Assembly: GCA_963580455.1 (NCBI GenBank)
Contig: OY756965.1
Span: 7,390,501-7,454,500, forward strand
Direction: 5' to 3'
Length of the DNA stretch: 64,000 bases
Source of the DNA: Euonymus europaeus
Taxonomy: Eukaryota; Streptophyta; Magnoliopsida; Celastrales; Celastraceae
Part shown: in pieces, positions 37,605 through 49,052 of the stretch
How the letters are laid out: each line of letters begins with the position of its first letter
Position numbering within the stretch: position 1 is the stretch's first letter
Position numbers and translations under genes: made by a program
The notes under the pieces: generated by a model
The model's database searches: none
Told to the model about the DNA's origin: nothing
What the model saw: only the letters and a program-made list of their open reading frames with translations

Positions 37605-39798
37605 AATAATCTCGGAAGCTTATACTCGTTAAATTTGACATAGAAGAACAATAAAAAGTGTACACCGAGCAACTTTGATGGTCCGAACTTGAGCTCTCTC
37701 TATGGTGGAGTTTTTAACGGTTTTGTCAATTTGTAACAGAAAGTTGTCGTTTTCGAATCGAAATAATCGACGAAGCTTATACTCGTAAAATTGGACATAG
37801 AAGAACAATAAAAAGTTTACACCGAGCAACTTTGATGGTCCAAAGTTGCTCAACTCTCTATATGGAGGAGCTTTTAACGGTTTTGTCCATTTGAAATTGA
37901 AAGTTGTTGTTTTGGCATCGAAATAATCTACGAAGTTTTTACTCATAAAATTGGAAATATAGAAAAACAATAAAAAGTGTACACCGAGCAACTTTGATGG
38001 TCCGAATTGCTCAACTCTCTCTATGGAGGAGCTTTTAACGGTTTTGTCCATTTGTAACTGAAAGTCATTGTTTTGGCATCAAAATAATCTACGAAGCTTA
38101 TACTCATAAAGTTGGACATAGAATAACAATAAAAAGTGCACACCGAGCAACTTTGATGGTCCGAAGTTGCTCAACTATCTCTATGGAGGAGCTTTTAACG
38201 GTTTTGTCCATTTTTCATAGAAAGTTGGTGTTTTGGTATCGAAATAATCTCGGAAGGTTATACTCGTAAAATTTGACATAAAAGAACAATAAAAAGTGTA
38301 CACCGAGCAAGTTTGATGGTCCGAAGTTGAGCTCTCTCTATGGTGGAGCTTTTGACATCGAAATAATCTAGGATGCGTATACTCGTAAAATTGGACACAG
38401 AAGAACAATAAAAAGTGTAGACCGAGCATTTTTGATGGTCCGAAGTTGCTCAGCTCTCTCTGTGGAGGTGCTTTTAACGATTTTGTCCATTTCTCATAGA
38501 AAGTTGGTGTTTTGGCATCGAAATAATCTCGGATGCTTATACTCGTAAAATTGGACATAGAAGGACAATAAAAAGTGTAGACCGAGCATTTTTGATGGTC
38601 CGTAGTTGCTCAACTCTCTCTATGGAGGGGCTTTCAACGGTTTTGTCAATTTGTAACAGAAAGTTGTTGTTTTGGAATCGAAATAATCAACAAAGCTTAT
38701 ACTCGTAAAATTGGACATAGAAGAACAATAAAAAGTGTACACCGAGCAACTTTGATGGTCCGACGTTGCTCAACTCTTTCTATGGAGGTGCTTTTAAAGG
38801 TTTTGTCCATTTGTAACAGAAAATTGTTGGTTTGGCATCGAAATAATCTACAAAGCTTATAGTCGTAAAATTGGACATATAAGAACAATAAAAAGTGTAT
38901 ATCGAGCAAGTTTGATGGTCCGAAGTTGCTCAACTCTATCTATGGATGAGCTTTTAACGGTTTTGTCCATATGTAATAGAAAGTTGTTGTTTTCGCATCG
39001 AAATAATCTACGAAGCTTATACTCGTAAAATTGGACATAGAAGAACAATAAAAAGTGTACACCGACCAAGTTTGATGGTCCGAAGTTGCTCAACTATCTC
39101 TTAGAAGGAGCTTTTAACGTTTTTGTCCATTTGTCATAGAAAGTTGGTGTTTTGGTATCCAAATAATCTCGGAAGGTTATACTCGTAAAATTTGACACAA
39201 AAAAATAACAAAAAGTGTACACCGAGCAAGTTTGATTGTCCGAAGTTGAGCTCTCTCTATGGTGGAGCTTTTAACGGTTTTGTCTATTTGTAATAGAAAG
39301 TTGTTGTTTTGACATCGAAATAATCTAGGATGCTTATACTCATAAAATTGGACATAGAAGAACAATAAAAAGTCTAGACCGAGCATTTTTGATGGTCCGA
39401 AGTTGCTCAGCTCTCTCTGTGGAGGAGCTTTTAACGATTTTGTCTATTTCTCATAGAAAGTTAGTGTTTTGGCATCGAAATAATCTCGGATGCTTATAGT
39501 CGTAAAATTGGACATAGAAGAACAATAAAAAGTGTACACCGACCAACTTTGATGGTCCGAAGTTGCTCAACTCTCTCTGTGGAGGAGCTTTTAACGATTT
39601 TGTCTATTTCTCATAGAAAGTTGATGTTTTGGCATCGAAATAATCTCGGATGCTTATACTCGTAAAATTTGACATAGAGGAACAATAATAAGTGTACACG
39701 GAGCAACTTTGATGGTCCGAAGTTGCTCAAGTCTCTTTATCGAGGGGCTTTTAATGATTTTGTTAATTTGTCATAAAAAGTTGGTGTTTTGGCATCGA
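37605..39798. repeat. HOR unit 5 (14 monomers, 2194 bp)
   Basis: Complete unit of standard layout. Its last monomer has drifted: AATAATAAGTG near 39685, CTCAAGTCTC near 39726 and TTGTTAATTTG near 39760. It shares the CATTTGAAATTG allele with units 1, 3 and 4. Confidence 0.95.
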
Positions 39799-40276
39799 AA
39801 TAATCTCGGAAGCTTATACTCGTTAAATTTGACATAGAAGAACAATAAAAAGTGTACACCGAGCAACTTTGATGGTCCGAACTTGAGCTCTCTCTATGGT
39901 GGAGTTTTTAACGGTTTTGTCAATTTGTAACAGAAAGTTGTCGTTTTCGAATCGAAATAATCGACGAAGCTTATACTCGTAAAATTGGACATAGAAGAAC
40001 AATAAAAAGTTTACACCGAGCAACTTTGATGGTCCAAAGTTGCTCAACTCTCTATATGGAGGAGCTTTTAACGGTTTTGTCCATTTGAAATTGAAAGTTG
40101 TTGTTTTGGCATCGAAATAATCTACGAAGTTTTTACTCATAAAATTGGAAATATAGAAAAACAATAAAAAGTGTACACCGAGCAACTTTGATGGTCCGAA
40201 TTGCTCAACTCTCTTTATCGAGGGGCTTTTAATTATTTTGTTCATTTGTCATAAAAAGTTGGTGTTTTGGCATCGA
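39799..40276. repeat. Partial HOR fragment (3 monomers, 478 bp) between units 5 and 6
   Basis: Contains m1, m2 and a hybrid third monomer starting at 40116. The hybrid is m3 up to GGTCCGAATTGCTC and m14 from CTCTTTATCGAGG onward. Its tail has TTAATTATTTT, the allele otherwise found only in the m14 tails of units 7-10, while its m3 part has the unit 1/3/4/5 allele CATTTGAAATTG. Unequal exchange joining m3 to m14 explains both the length (157+160+161) and the allele mixture. Confidence 0.92.
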
Positions 40277-42470
40277 AATAATCTCGGAAGCTTATACTCG
40301 TTAAATTTGACATAGAAGAACAATAAAAAGTGTACACCGAGCAACTTTGATGGTCCGAACTTGAGCTCTCTCTATGGTGGAGTTTTTAACGGTTTTGTCA
40401 ATTTGTAACAGAAAGTTGTCGTTTTCGAATCGAAATAATCGACGAAGCTTATACTCGTAAAATTGGACATAGAAGAACAATAAAAAGTTTACACCGAGCA
40501 ACTTTGATGGTCCAAAGTTGCTCAACTCTCTATATGGAGGAGCTTTTAACGGTTTTGTCCATTTGTAATTGAAAGTTGTTGTTTTGGCATCGAAATAATC
40601 TACGAAGTTTTTACTCATAAAATTGGAAATATAGAAAAACAATAAAAAGTGTACACCGAGCAACTTTGATGGTCCGAATTGCTCAACTCTCTCTATGGAG
40701 GAGCTTTTAACGGTTTTATCCATTTGTAACTGAAAGTCATTGTTTTGGCATCAAAATAATCTACGAAGCTTATACTCATAAAGTTGGACATAGAAGAACA
40801 ATAAAAAGTGCACACCGAGCAACTTTGATGGTCCGAAGTTGCTCAACTATCTCTATGGAGGAGCTTTTAACGGTTTTGTCCATTTTTCATAGAAAGTTGG
40901 TGTTTTGGTATCGAAATAATCTCGGAAGGTTATACTCGTAAAATTTGACATAAAAGAACAATAAAAAGTGTACACCGAGCAAGTTTGATGGTCCGAAGTT
41001 GAGCTCTCTCTATGGTGGAGCTTTTGACATCGAAATAATCTAGGATGCGTATACTCGTAAAATTGGACATAGAAGAACAATAAAAAGTGTAGACCGAGCA
41101 TTTTTGATGGTCCGAAGTTGCTCAGCTCTCTCTGTGGAGGTGCTTTTAACGATTTTGTCCATTTCTCATAGAAAGTTGGTGTTTTGGCATCGAAATAATC
41201 TCGGATGCTTATACTCGTAAAATTGGACATAGAAGGACAATAAAAAGTGTAGACCGAGCATTTTTGATGGTCCGTAGTTGCTCAACTCTCTCTATGGAGG
41301 GGCTTTCAACGGTTTTGTCAATTTGTAACAGAAAGTTGTTGTTTTGGAATCGAAATAATCAACAAAGCTTATACTCGTAAAATTGGACATAGAAGAACAA
41401 TAAAAAGTGTACACCGAGCAACTTTGATGGTCCGACGTTGCTCAACTCTTTCTATGGAGGTGCTTTTAAAGGTTTTGTCCATTTGTAACAGAAAATTGTT
41501 GGTTTGGCATCGAAATAATCTACAAAGCTTATAGTCGTAAAATTGGACATATAAGAACAATAAAAAGTGTATATCGAGCAAGTTTGATGGTCCGAAGTTG
41601 CTCAACTCTATCTATGGATGAGCTTTTAACGGTTTTGTCCATATGTAATAGAAAGTTGTTGTTTTCGCATCGAAATAATCTACGAAGCTTATACTCGTAA
41701 AATTGGACATAGAAGAACAATAAAAAGTGTACACCGACCAAGTTTGATGGTCCGAAGTTGCTCAACTATCTCTTAGAAGGAGCTTTTAACGTTTTTGTCC
41801 ATTTGTCATAGAAAGTTGGTGTTTTGGTATCCAAATAATCTCGGAAGGTTATACTCGTAAAATTTGACACAAAAAAATAATAAAAAGTGTACACCGAGCA
41901 AGTTTGATTGTCCGAAGTTGAGCTCTCTCTATGGTGGAGCTTTTAACGGTTTTGTCTATTTATAATAGAAAGTTGTTGTTTTGACATCGAAATAATCTAG
42001 GATGCTTATACTCATAAAATTGGACATAGAAGAACAATAAAAAGTCTAGACCGAGCATTTTTGATGGTCCGAAGTTGCTCAGCTCTCTCTGTGGAGGAGC
42101 TTTTAACGATTTTGTCTATTTCTCATAGAAAGTTAGTGTTTTGGCATCGAAATAATCTCGGATGCTTATAGTCGTAAAATTGGACATAGAAGAACAATAA
42201 AAAGTGTACACCGACCAACTTTGATGGTCCGAAGTTGCTCAACTCTCTCTGTGGAGGAGCTTTTAACGATTTTGTCTATTTCTCATAGAAAGTTGATGTT
42301 TTGGCGTCGAAATAATCTCGGATGCTTATACTCGTAAAATTTGACATAGAGGAACAATAAGAAGTGTACACGGAGCAACTTTGATGGTCCGAAGTTGCTC
42401 AACTCTCTTTATCGAGGGGCTTTTAATGATTTTGTTCATTTGTCATAAAAAGTTGGTGTTTTGGCATCGA
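40277..42470. repeat. HOR unit 6 (14 monomers, 2194 bp)
   Basis: Complete unit with the GTAATTG and TTTTATCC alleles. It has GGACATAGAAG in m6 (about 41063-41073), a variant shared only with unit 10; the others read GGACACAG. Private changes are TATTTATAATAG near 41950 and TTGGCGTCG near 42301. The m14 tail has TTAATGATTTT. Confidence 0.95.
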
Positions 42471-44664
42471 AATAATCTCGGAAGCTTATACTCGTTAAAT
42501 TTGACATAGAAGAACAATAAAAAGTGTACACCGAGCAACTTTGATGGTCCGAACTTGAGCTCTCTCTATGGTGGAGTTTTTAACGGTTTTGTCAATTTGT
42601 AACAGAAAGTTGTCGTTTTCGAATCGAAATAATCGACGAAGCTTATACTCGTAAAATTGGACATAGAAGAACAATAAAAAGTTTACACCGAGCAACTTTG
42701 ATGGTCCAAAGTTGCTCAACTCTCTATATGGAGGAGCTTTTAACGGTTTTGTCCATTTGTAATTGAAAGTTGTTGTTTTGGCATCGAAATAATCTACGAA
42801 GTTTTTACTCATAAAATTGGAAATATAGAAAAACAATAAAAAGTGTACACCGAGCAACTTTGATGGTCCGAATTGCTCAACTCTCTCTATGGAGGAGCTT
42901 TTAACGGTTTTATCCATTTGTAACTGAAAGTCATTGTTTTGGCATCAAAATAATCTACGAAGCTTATACTCATAAAGTTGGACATAGAAGAACAATAAAA
43001 AGTGCACACCGAGCAACTTTGATGGTCCGAAGTTGCTCAACTATCTCTATGGAGGAGCTTTTAACGGTTTTGTCCATTTTTCATAGAAAGTTGGTGTTTT
43101 GGTATCGAAATAATCTCGGAAGGTTATACTCGTAAAATTTGACATAAAAGAACAATAAAAAGTGTACACCGAGCAAGTTTGATGGTCCGAAGTTGAGCTC
43201 TCTCTATGGTGGAGCTTTTGACATCGAAATAATCTAGGATGCGTATACTCGTAAAATTGGACACAGAAGAACAATAAAAAGTGTAGACCGAGCATTTTTG
43301 ATGGTCCGAAGTTGCTCAGCTCTCTCTGTGGAGGTGCTTTTAACGATTTTGTCCATTTCTCATAGAAAGTTGGTGTTTTGGCATCGAAATAATCTCGGAT
43401 GCTTATACTCGTAAAATTGGACATAGAAGGACAATAAAAAGTGTAGACCGAGCATTTTTGATGGTCCGTAGTTGCTCAACTCTCTCTATGGAGGGGCTTT
43501 CAACGGTTTTGTCAATTTGTAACAGAAAGTTGTTGTTTTGGAATCGAAATAATCAACAAAGCTTATACTCGTAAAATTGGACATAGAAGAACAATAAAAA
43601 GTGTACACCGAGCAACTTTGATGGTCCGACGTTGCTCAACTCTTTCTATGGAGGTGCTTTTAAAGGTTTTGTCCATTTGTAACAGAAAATTGTTGGTTTG
43701 GCATCGAAATAATCTACAAAGCTTATAGTCGTAAAATTGGACATATAAGAACAATAAAAAGTGTATATCGAGCAAGTTTGATGGTCCGAAGTTGCTCAAC
43801 TCTATCTATGGATGAGCTTTTAACGGTTTTGTCCATATGTAATAGAAAGTTGTTGTTTTCGCATCGAAATAATCTACGAAGCTTATACTCGTAAAATTGG
43901 ACATAGAAGAACAATAAAAAGTGTACACCGACCAAGTTTGATGGTCCGAAGTTGCTCAACTATCTCTTAGAAGGAGCTTTTAACGTTTTTGTCCATTTGT
44001 CATAGAAAGTTGGTGTTTTGGTATCCAAATAATCTCGGAAGGTTATACTCGTAAAATTTGACACAAAAAAATAATAAAAAGTGTACACCGAGCAAGTTTG
44101 ATTGTCCGAAGTTGAGCTCTCTCTATGGTGGAGCTTTTAACGGTTTTGTCTATTTGTAATAGAAAGTTGTTGTTTTGACATCGAAATAATCTAGGATGCT
44201 TATACTCATAAAATTGGACATAGAAGAACAATAAAAAGTCTAGACCGAGCATTTTTGATGGTCCGAAGTTGCTCAGCTCTCTCTGTGGAGGAGCTTTTAA
44301 CGATTTTGTCTATTTCTCATAGAAAGTTAGTGTTTTGGCATCGAAATAATCTCGGATGCTTATAGTCGTAAAATTGGACATAGAAGAACAATAAAAAGTG
44401 TACACCGACCAACTTTGATGGTCCGAAGTTGCTCAACTCTCTCTGTGGAGGAGCTTTTAACGATTTTGTCTATTTCTCATAGAAAGTTGATGTTTTGGCA
44501 TCGAAATAATCTCGGATGCTTATACTCGTAAAATTTGACATAGAGGAACAATAAGAAGTGTACACGGAGCAACTTTGATGGTCCGAAGTTGCTCAACTCT
44601 CTTTATCGAGGGGCTTTTAATTATTTTGTTCATTTGTCATAAAAAGTTGGTGTTTTGGCATCGA
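42471..44664. repeat. HOR unit 7 (14 monomers, 2194 bp), reference unit
   Basis: I used this unit to define the HOR. Monomer starts are 42471, 42628, 42788, 42949, 43109, 43228, 43388, 43548, 43708, 43868, 44028, 44185, 44345 and 44505. m1, m5, m11 and m14 have TTTGAC and m3 has TTGGAAATATAG; the other nine have TTGGAC. m1, m5 and m11 carry the GAGCTC right arm. The m14 tail has TTAATTATTTT. Confidence 0.96.
43109..43227. repeat. 119-bp truncated monomer m5, fixed in every HOR unit
   Basis: GGTGGAGCTTTT joins directly to GACATCGAAATAATC. Compared with the intact relative m11 (157 bp), 38 bp from AACGGTTTTG to GTTGTTTT are missing. TTTT stands on both sides of the deleted segment, so a slip or end-joining event at TTTT microhomology is a simple explanation. 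Copies start at 28986, 31340, 33855, 36049, 38243, 40915, 43109, 45303, 47497, 49691 and 51885. The deletion therefore predates the spread of the HOR. Confidence 0.93.
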
Positions 44665-46858
44665 AATAATCTCGGAAGCTTATACTCGTTAAATTTGACA
44701 TAGAAGAACAATAAAAAGTGTACACCGAGCAACTTTGATGGTCCGAACTTGAGCTCTCTCTATGGTGGAGTTTTTAACGGTTTTGTCAATTTGTAACAGA
44801 AAGTTGTCGTTTTCGAATCGAAATAATCGACGAAGCTTATACTCGTAAAATTGGACATAGAAGAACAATAAAAAGTTTACACCGAGCAACTTTGATGGTC
44901 CAAAGTTGCTCAACTCTCTATATGGAGGAGCTTTTAACGGTTTTGTCCATTTGTAATTGAAAGTTGTTGTTTTGGCATCGAAATAATCTACGAAGTTTTT
45001 ACTCATAAAATTGGAAATATAGAAAAACAATAAAAAGTGTACACCGAGCAACTTTGATGGTCCGAATTGCTCAACTCTCTCTATGGAGGAGCTTTTAACG
45101 GTTTTATCCATTTGTAACTGAAAGTCATTGTTTTGGCATCAAAATAATCTACGAAGCTTATACTCATAAAGTTGGACATAGAAGAACAATAAAAAGTGCA
45201 CACCGAGCAACTTTGATGGTCCGAAGTTGCTCAACTATCTCTATGGAGGAGCTTTTAACGGTTTTGTCCATTTTTCATAGAAAGTTGGTGTTTTGGTATC
45301 GAAATAATCTCGGAAGGTTATACTCGTAAAATTTGACATAAAAGAACAATAAAAAGTGTACACCGAGCAAGTTTGATGGTCCGAAGTTGAGCTCTCTCTA
45401 TGGTGGAGCTTTTGACATCGAAATAATCTAGGATGCGTATACTCGTAAAATTGGACACAGAAGAACAATAAAAAGTGTAGACCGAGCATTTTTGATGGTC
45501 CGAAGTTGCTCAGCTCTCTCTGTGGAGGTGCTTTTAACGATTTTGTCCATTTCTCATAGAAAGTTGGTGTTTTGGCATCGAAATAATCTCGGATGCTTAT
45601 ACTCGTAAAATTGGACATAGAAGGACAATAAAAAGTGTAGACCGAGCATTTTTGATGGTCCGTAGTTGCTCAACTCTCTCTATGGAGGGGCTTTCAACGG
45701 TTTTGTCAATTTGTAACAGAAAGTTGTTGTTTTGGAATCGAAATAATCAACAAAGCTTATACTCGTAAAATTGGACATAGAAGAACAATAAAAAGTGTAC
45801 ACCGAGCAACTTTGATGGTCCGACGTTGCTCAACTCTTTCTATGGAGGTGCTTTTAAAGGTTTTGTCCATTTGTAACAGAAAATTGTTGGTTTGGCATCG
45901 AAATAATCTACAAAGCTTATAGTCGTAAAATTGGACATATAAGAACAATAAAAAGTGTATATCGAGCAAGTTTGATGGTCCGAAGTTGCTCAACTCTATC
46001 TATGGATGAGCTTTTAACGGTTTTGTCCATATGTAATAGAAAGTTGTTGTTTTCGCATCGAAATAATCTACGAAGCTTATACTCGTAAAATTGGACATAG
46101 AAGAACAATAAAAAGTGTACACCGACCAAGTTTGATGGTCCGAAGTTGCTCAACTATCTCTTAGAAGGAGCTTTTAACGTTTTTGTCCATTTGTCATAGA
46201 AAGTTGGTGTTTTGGTATCCAAATAATCTCGGAAGGTTATACTCGTAAAATTTGACACAAAAAAATAATAAAAAGTGTACACCGAGCAAGTTTGATTGTC
46301 CGAAGTTGAGCTCTCTCTATGGTGGAGCTTTTAACGGTTTTGTCTATTTGTAATAGAAAGTTGTTGTTTTGACATCGAAATAATCTAGGATGCTTATACT
46401 CATAAAATTGGACATAGAAGAACAATAAAAAGTCTAGACCGAGCATTTTTGATGGTCCGAAGTTGCTCAGCTCTCTCTGTGGAGGAGCTTTTAACGATTT
46501 TGTCTATTTCTCATAGAAAGTTAGTGTTTTGGCATCGAAATAATCTCGGATGCTTATAGTCGTAAAATTGGACATAGAAGAACAATAAAAAGTGTACACC
46601 GACCAACTTTGATGGTCCGAAGTTGCTCAACTCTCTCTGTGGAGGAGCTTTTAACGATTTTGTCTATTTCTCATAGAAAGTTGATGTTTTGGCATCGAAA
46701 TAATCTCGGATGCTTATACTCGTAAAATTTGACATAGAGGAACAATAAGAAGTGTACACGGAGCAACTTTGATGGTCCGAAGTTGCTCAACTCTCTTTAT
46801 CGAGGGGCTTTTAATTATTTTGTTCATTTGTCATAAAAAGTTGGTGTTTTGGCATCGA
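44665..46858. repeat. HOR unit 8 (14 monomers, 2194 bp)
   Basis: Complete unit. By eye it is indistinguishable or nearly so from units 7 and 9 in every diagnostic block I checked, including GTAATTG, TTTTATCC, GGACACAG and the m14 tail TTAATTATTTT. It lies in the most homogeneous part of the array. Confidence 0.95.
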
Positions 46859-49052
46859 AATAATCTCGGAAGCTTATACTCGTTAAATTTGACATAGAAG
46901 AACAATAAAAAGTGTACACCGAGCAACTTTGATGGTCCGAACTTGAGCTCTCTCTATGGTGGAGTTTTTAACGGTTTTGTCAATTTGTAACAGAAAGTTG
47001 TCGTTTTCGAATCGAAATAATCGACGAAGCTTATACTCGTAAAATTGGACATAGAAGAACAATAAAAAGTTTACACCGAGCAACTTTGATGGTCCAAAGT
47101 TGCTCAACTCTCTATATGGAGGAGCTTTTAACGGTTTTGTCCATTTGTAATTGAAAGTTGTTGTTTTGGCATCGAAATAATCTACGAAGTTTTTACTCAT
47201 AAAATTGGAAATATAGAAAAACAATAAAAAGTGTACACCGAGCAACTTTGATGGTCCGAATTGCTCAACTCTCTCTATGGAGGAGCTTTTAACGGTTTTA
47301 TCCATTTGTAACTGAAAGTCATTGTTTTGGCATCAAAATAATCTACGAAGCTTATACTCATAAAGTTGGACATAGAAGAACAATAAAAAGTGCACACCGA
47401 GCAACTTTGATGGTCCGAAGTTGCTCAACTATCTCTATGGAGGAGCTTTTAACGGTTTTGTCCATTTTTCATAGAAAGTTGGTGTTTTGGTATCGAAATA
47501 ATCTCGGAAGGTTATACTCGTAAAATTTGACATAAAAGAACAATAAAAAGTGTACACCGAGCAAGTTTGATGGTCCGAAGTTGAGCTCTCTCTATGGTGG
47601 AGCTTTTGACATCGAAATAATCTAGGATGCGTATACTCGTAAAATTGGACACAGAAGAACAATAAAAAGTGTAGACCGAGCATTTTTGATGGTCCGAAGT
47701 TGCTCAGCTCTCTCTGTGGAGGTGCTTTTAACGATTTTGTCCATTTCTCATAGAAAGTTGGTGTTTTGGCATCGAAATAATCTCGGATGCTTATACTCGT
47801 AAAATTGGACATAGAAGGACAATAAAAAGTGTAGACCGAGCATTTTTGATGGTCCGTAGTTGCTCAACTCTCTCTATGGAGGGGCTTTCAACGGTTTTGT
47901 CAATTTGTAACAGAAAGTTGTTGTTTTGGAATCGAAATAATCAACAAAGCTTATACTCGTAAAATTGGACATAGAAGAACAATAAAAAGTGTACACCGAG
48001 CAACTTTGATGGTCCGACGTTGCTCAACTCTTTCTATGGAGGTGCTTTTAAAGGTTTTGTCCATTTGTAACAGAAAATTGTTGGTTTGGCATCGAAATAA
48101 TCTACAAAGCTTATAGTCGTAAAATTGGACATATAAGAACAATAAAAAGTGTATATCGAGCAAGTTTGATGGTCCGAAGTTGCTCAACTCTATCTATGGA
48201 TGAGCTTTTAACGGTTTTGTCCATATGTAATAGAAAGTTGTTGTTTTCGCATCGAAATAATCTACGAAGCTTATACTCGTAAAATTGGACATAGAAGAAC
48301 AATAAAAAGTGTACACCGACCAAGTTTGATGGTCCGAAGTTGCTCAACTATCTCTTAGAAGGAGCTTTTAACGTTTTTGTCCATTTGTCATAGAAAGTTG
48401 GTGTTTTGGTATCCAAATAATCTCGGAAGGTTATACTCGTAAAATTTGACACAAAAAAATAATAAAAAGTGTACACCGAGCAAGTTTGATTGTCCGAAGT
48501 TGAGCTCTCTCTATGGTGGAGCTTTTAACGGTTTTGTCTATTTGTAATAGAAAGTTGTTGTTTTGACATCGAAATAATCTAGGATGCTTATACTCATAAA
48601 ATTGGACATAGAAGAACAATAAAAAGTCTAGACCGAGCATTTTTGATGGTCCGAAGTTGCTCAGCTCTCTCTGTGGAGGAGCTTTTAACGATTTTGTCTA
48701 TTTCTCATAGAAAGTTAGTGTTTTGGCATCGAAATAATCTCGGATGCTTATAGTCGTAAAATTGGACATAGAAGAACAATAAAAAGTGTACACCGACCAA
48801 CTTTGATGGTCCGAAGTTGCTCAACTCTCTCTGTGGAGGAGCTTTTAACGATTTTGTCTATTTCTCATAGAAAGTTGATGTTTTGGCATCGAAATAATCT
48901 CGGATGCTTATACTCGTAAAATTTGACATAGAGGAACAATAAGAAGTGTACACGGAGCAACTTTGATGGTCCGAAGTTGCTCAACTCTCTTTATCGAGGG
49001 GCTTTTAATTATTTTGTTCATTTGTCATAAAAAGTTGGTGTTTTGGCATCGA
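46859..49052. repeat. HOR unit 9 (14 monomers, 2194 bp)
   Basis: Complete unit with the same allele set as units 7 and 8 in all diagnostic positions checked. I noticed no private changes. Confidence 0.95.

Noticed and set aside
37629..38051. Minus-strand open reading frame of 140 codons repeated in almost every HOR unit, and similar frames of 60-148 codons throughout
   Set aside because: The frames are by-products of the repeat. Monomer length is not a multiple of three, so the same DNA is read in different frames in successive monomers. Small variants open or close frames freely, the predicted products are Phe/Leu-rich with no recognisable domain, and there is no start-site context or codon bias. 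None is annotated as a gene.
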